The position numbers were made by a program, and so were the translations under genes. A stretch of 26,644 nt of DNA, taken from positions 1 through 26,644 of the forward strand of contig JAGOCV010000006.1 in NCBI GenBank assembly GCA_017998575.1, read 5' to 3'. Every line of letters starts with the position of its first letter. The stretch's first letter is position 1. The DNA comes from Burkholderiaceae bacterium. GTDB lineage: Bacteria; Pseudomonadota; Gammaproteobacteria; Burkholderiales; Burkholderiaceae. Below the pieces are notes generated by a model, which saw only the letters and a list, made by a program, of their open reading frames with translations, was not told the DNA's origin and ran no database searches. Of this stretch, positions 24,927 through 26,644 are shown piece by piece.

Positions 24927-24993
24927 TCGAATCCTCTGTAGCGGCACCGCCAACCGGTCCGCGCACAGCAACTATGCGAGCGTGTGACTGTTT

Positions 24994-25010
24994 AGACTAT
25001 TGGATAGTTT
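24994..25010. promoter_or_regulatory. Candidate LysR-binding palindrome in the divergent promoter region
   Basis: ACTAT-TGG-ATAGT (24996-25008) is a perfect 5-bp-arm palindrome, with one further matching pair outside (24994/25010). It lies in an AT-rich 107-base gap between divergently transcribed hyuA and lysR. A further ACTAT copy occurs at 24971-24975. It does not fit the T-N11-A form exactly around the same centre, so assignment to the LysR protein is tentative. Confidence 0.4.
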
Positions 25011-25033
25011 TCATGTTTTTATAGGCGTCTCCT

Positions 25034-25987
25034 ATGAATTTCAAGCTCCGCCAGCTCGAAGGCTTCATCGCCGCGGCCGAGTCGCGCTCCTTCAGCGTGG
25101 CAGCCGACCGCATGTGCATGACCCAGCCGGCGTTCTCGCAGCTGGTGCGCGAGCTCGAGAGCATCGTGGGCACGCGACTGTTTGACCGCACCACGCGCCG
25201 CATCGAGCTGACCGAGGCCGGCCGGCTGCTGCTGGCGCAGGCGCGCCGCCCGCTCGAGGACCTGCAGCACGCCTACCAGGACGTCACCGAGCTGGCCGCC
25301 GGCCACCGCGGATCGGTGAGCTATGCCATCCTGCCCTCGGCCGCCTTCAGCGTGGGCACGCGCGCCATCGCGCGCTTCCGCCAGGCGCATCCCGGTGTGA
25401 AGATCCTGCAGCTCGAAGACCAGGACCGACTGCTGATGGAGAAGGTGCTGGATCGCGAAGTGGACTTCGGCGTGGGCGTCTACCGCCGTGCCGATGCAGC
25501 GCTGCGTTTCGACGAACTCTTCGTCGACGAGTTGGTCGCGGTCCTGCGCGTCGACGACGCGCTCGCGCGCCGCCGCCAGATCGGCTGGAGCGATTTCAAG
25601 GACCTGCCGCTGATCCTGCTTCCTCCCACCTCCAGCGTGCGCCGGCTGGTCGACGCCGGCCTGGCGCTCGAAGGCTGCCAGCGCGAGCCGGCGTTCGAGG
25701 TCGTCAACATGGTCACCGCGATGGCCATGGTGCGCCAGGGGCTGGGCATCACCGTGCTGCCGCGGATCGCGCTCGAGTCCATGGGCATGGAAGGCCTGGT
25801 GCACCGCCGCTTCGGCGAGCCGCGCCCGATGCGGCGCGTAGGCATCGTTCGCCGCGCCGACCGCGTGCTGTCGGCCGCGGCCGAGCGCTTCATCGCCTGT
25901 TTGGTGGAGCAGAGTGCCCCGGCCCTGCTGCCGCAGCCGCCACGCAGTGCACTCGGCCAGTCGCTCAACCTGGAACTGGCCGGCTGA
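25034..25987 (+). CDS. LysR family transcriptional regulator
   Basis: The 317-residue regulator has an N-terminal winged helix-turn-helix (about residues 1-60: FKLRQLEGFIAAAESRSFS, AADRMCMTQPAFSQLVRELE, GTRLFDRTTRRIELTEAG). An effector-binding domain follows (about 90-300, with VSYAILPSAAF, LLMEKVLDREVDFGVG and MVRQGLGITVLP). It is divergent from hyuA with a shared 107-base region, the classic layout in which a LysR protein controls the opposite operon and itself. The start at 25034 has no clear Shine-Dalgarno. A GCCGGC inverted repeat (25979-25996) surrounds its stop codon. The effector is unknown and would be the cluster's substrate or an intermediate. Confidence 0.94.
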   Translation: MNFKLRQLEGFIAAAESRSFSVAADRMCMTQPAFSQLVRELESIVGTRLFDRTTRRIELTEAGRLLLAQARRPLEDLQHAYQDVTELAAGHRGSVSYAILPSAAFSVGTRAIARFRQAHPGVKILQLEDQDRLLMEKVLDREVDFGVGVYRRADAALRFDELFVDELVAVLRVDDALARRRQIGWSDFKDLPLILLPPTSSVRRLVDAGLALEGCQREPAFEVVNMVTAMAMVRQGLGITVLPRIALESMGMEGLVHRRFGEPRPMRRVGIVRRADRVLSAAAERFIACLVEQSAPALLPQPPRSALGQSLNLELAG

Positions 25988-26002
25988 CACGCCGGCTCGG
26001 CG

Positions 26003-26008
26003 GATAAT
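26003..26008 (+). promoter_or_regulatory. Candidate -10 box of prfC
   Basis: GATAAT, 58 bases upstream of the prfC start, differs from the consensus at one position. The -35 region is GC-rich and not recognisable. Confidence 0.4.
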
Positions 26009-26021
26009 CCCCCCTCTTGCC

Positions 26022-26042
26022 CGCGCGCGCACGCCGCGCGCG
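26022..26042 (+). promoter_or_regulatory. Very stable hairpin in the prfC leader
   Basis: CGCGCGCG (26022-26029) pairs perfectly with CGCGCGCG (26035-26042) around a five-base loop, downstream of the -10 box and 23 bases before the start codon. It could influence translation initiation. It may equally be a by-product of local GC composition. Confidence 0.45.
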
Positions 26043-26065
26043 TGGCCCACGCCCCTCCCCCGACC

Positions 26066-26644
<579 letters not shown>

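Noticed and set aside
22881..24941. 686-residue plus-strand open frame opposite hyuA
   Set aside because: Antisense to a clear HyuA protein with intact motifs; composition is that of a shadow frame.

Overview
The window is GC-rich, densely coded chromosomal DNA from a betaproteobacterium, most likely order Burkholderiales and probably Comamonadaceae-like. The taxonomic call is inference. It rests on the high GC content, the rplM-rpsI / DUF6776 / bactofilin neighbourhood, an S-adenosylhomocysteine (SAH) riboswitch ahead of ahcY-tlyA-metF, a TctC/Bug-type periplasmic binding protein, and a fused Liv permease. I see no insertion sequence, prophage, CRISPR array, tRNA or rRNA. Almost all of the window is ordinary coding DNA with short gaps, and no gene-free stretch exceeds about 300 bases.

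Layout. 1-2,520 (minus strand): rplM-rpsI with a recognisable promoter and an intrinsic terminator, followed by a DUF6776-type membrane protein and a bactofilin. 2,566-3,474 (plus): rlmJ, a 23S rRNA methyltransferase. 3,507-7,367 (plus): paaABCDE, the complete phenylacetyl-CoA epoxidase, preceded by a near-perfect 26-bp palindrome that looks like a TetR-family operator. 7,390-8,001 (minus): an OmpW-family porin. 8,136-11,541 (minus): a methyl-cycle operon ahcY-tlyA-metF with a promoter, an SAH riboswitch at its 5' end and an intrinsic terminator at its 3' end. 11,545-16,259 (minus): a branched-chain-amino-acid-type ABC importer (binding protein, one fused LivH-LivM permease, LivG, LivF). 16,434-17,689 (plus): ferredoxin-NADP reductase and a small secreted protein. 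17,699-24,926 (minus): a five-gene cluster of hydantoinase/oxoprolinase A and B subunits, a TctC-type binding protein, a class V aminotransferase-fold enzyme and a threonine-aldolase-like lyase. 25,034-25,987 (plus): the divergent LysR regulator. 26,066-end (plus): the 5' part of prfC.

How the genes work together. PaaABCE form the oxygenase that epoxidises phenylacetyl-CoA, with PaaD as maturation factor. AhcY removes SAH, TlyA is a SAM-dependent methyltransferase that produces SAH, and MetF supplies methyl-folate for methionine regeneration, so an SAH sensor at the head of this operon makes sense. The LysR-hyuA-hyuB-tctC-class V PLP enzyme-threonine aldolase block is the best candidate for an undescribed system. 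It contains a binding protein for an unknown organic acid, an ATP-dependent ring-opening or carboxylating enzyme pair and two PLP enzymes, under one divergent regulator. Its substrate cannot be read from the sequence.
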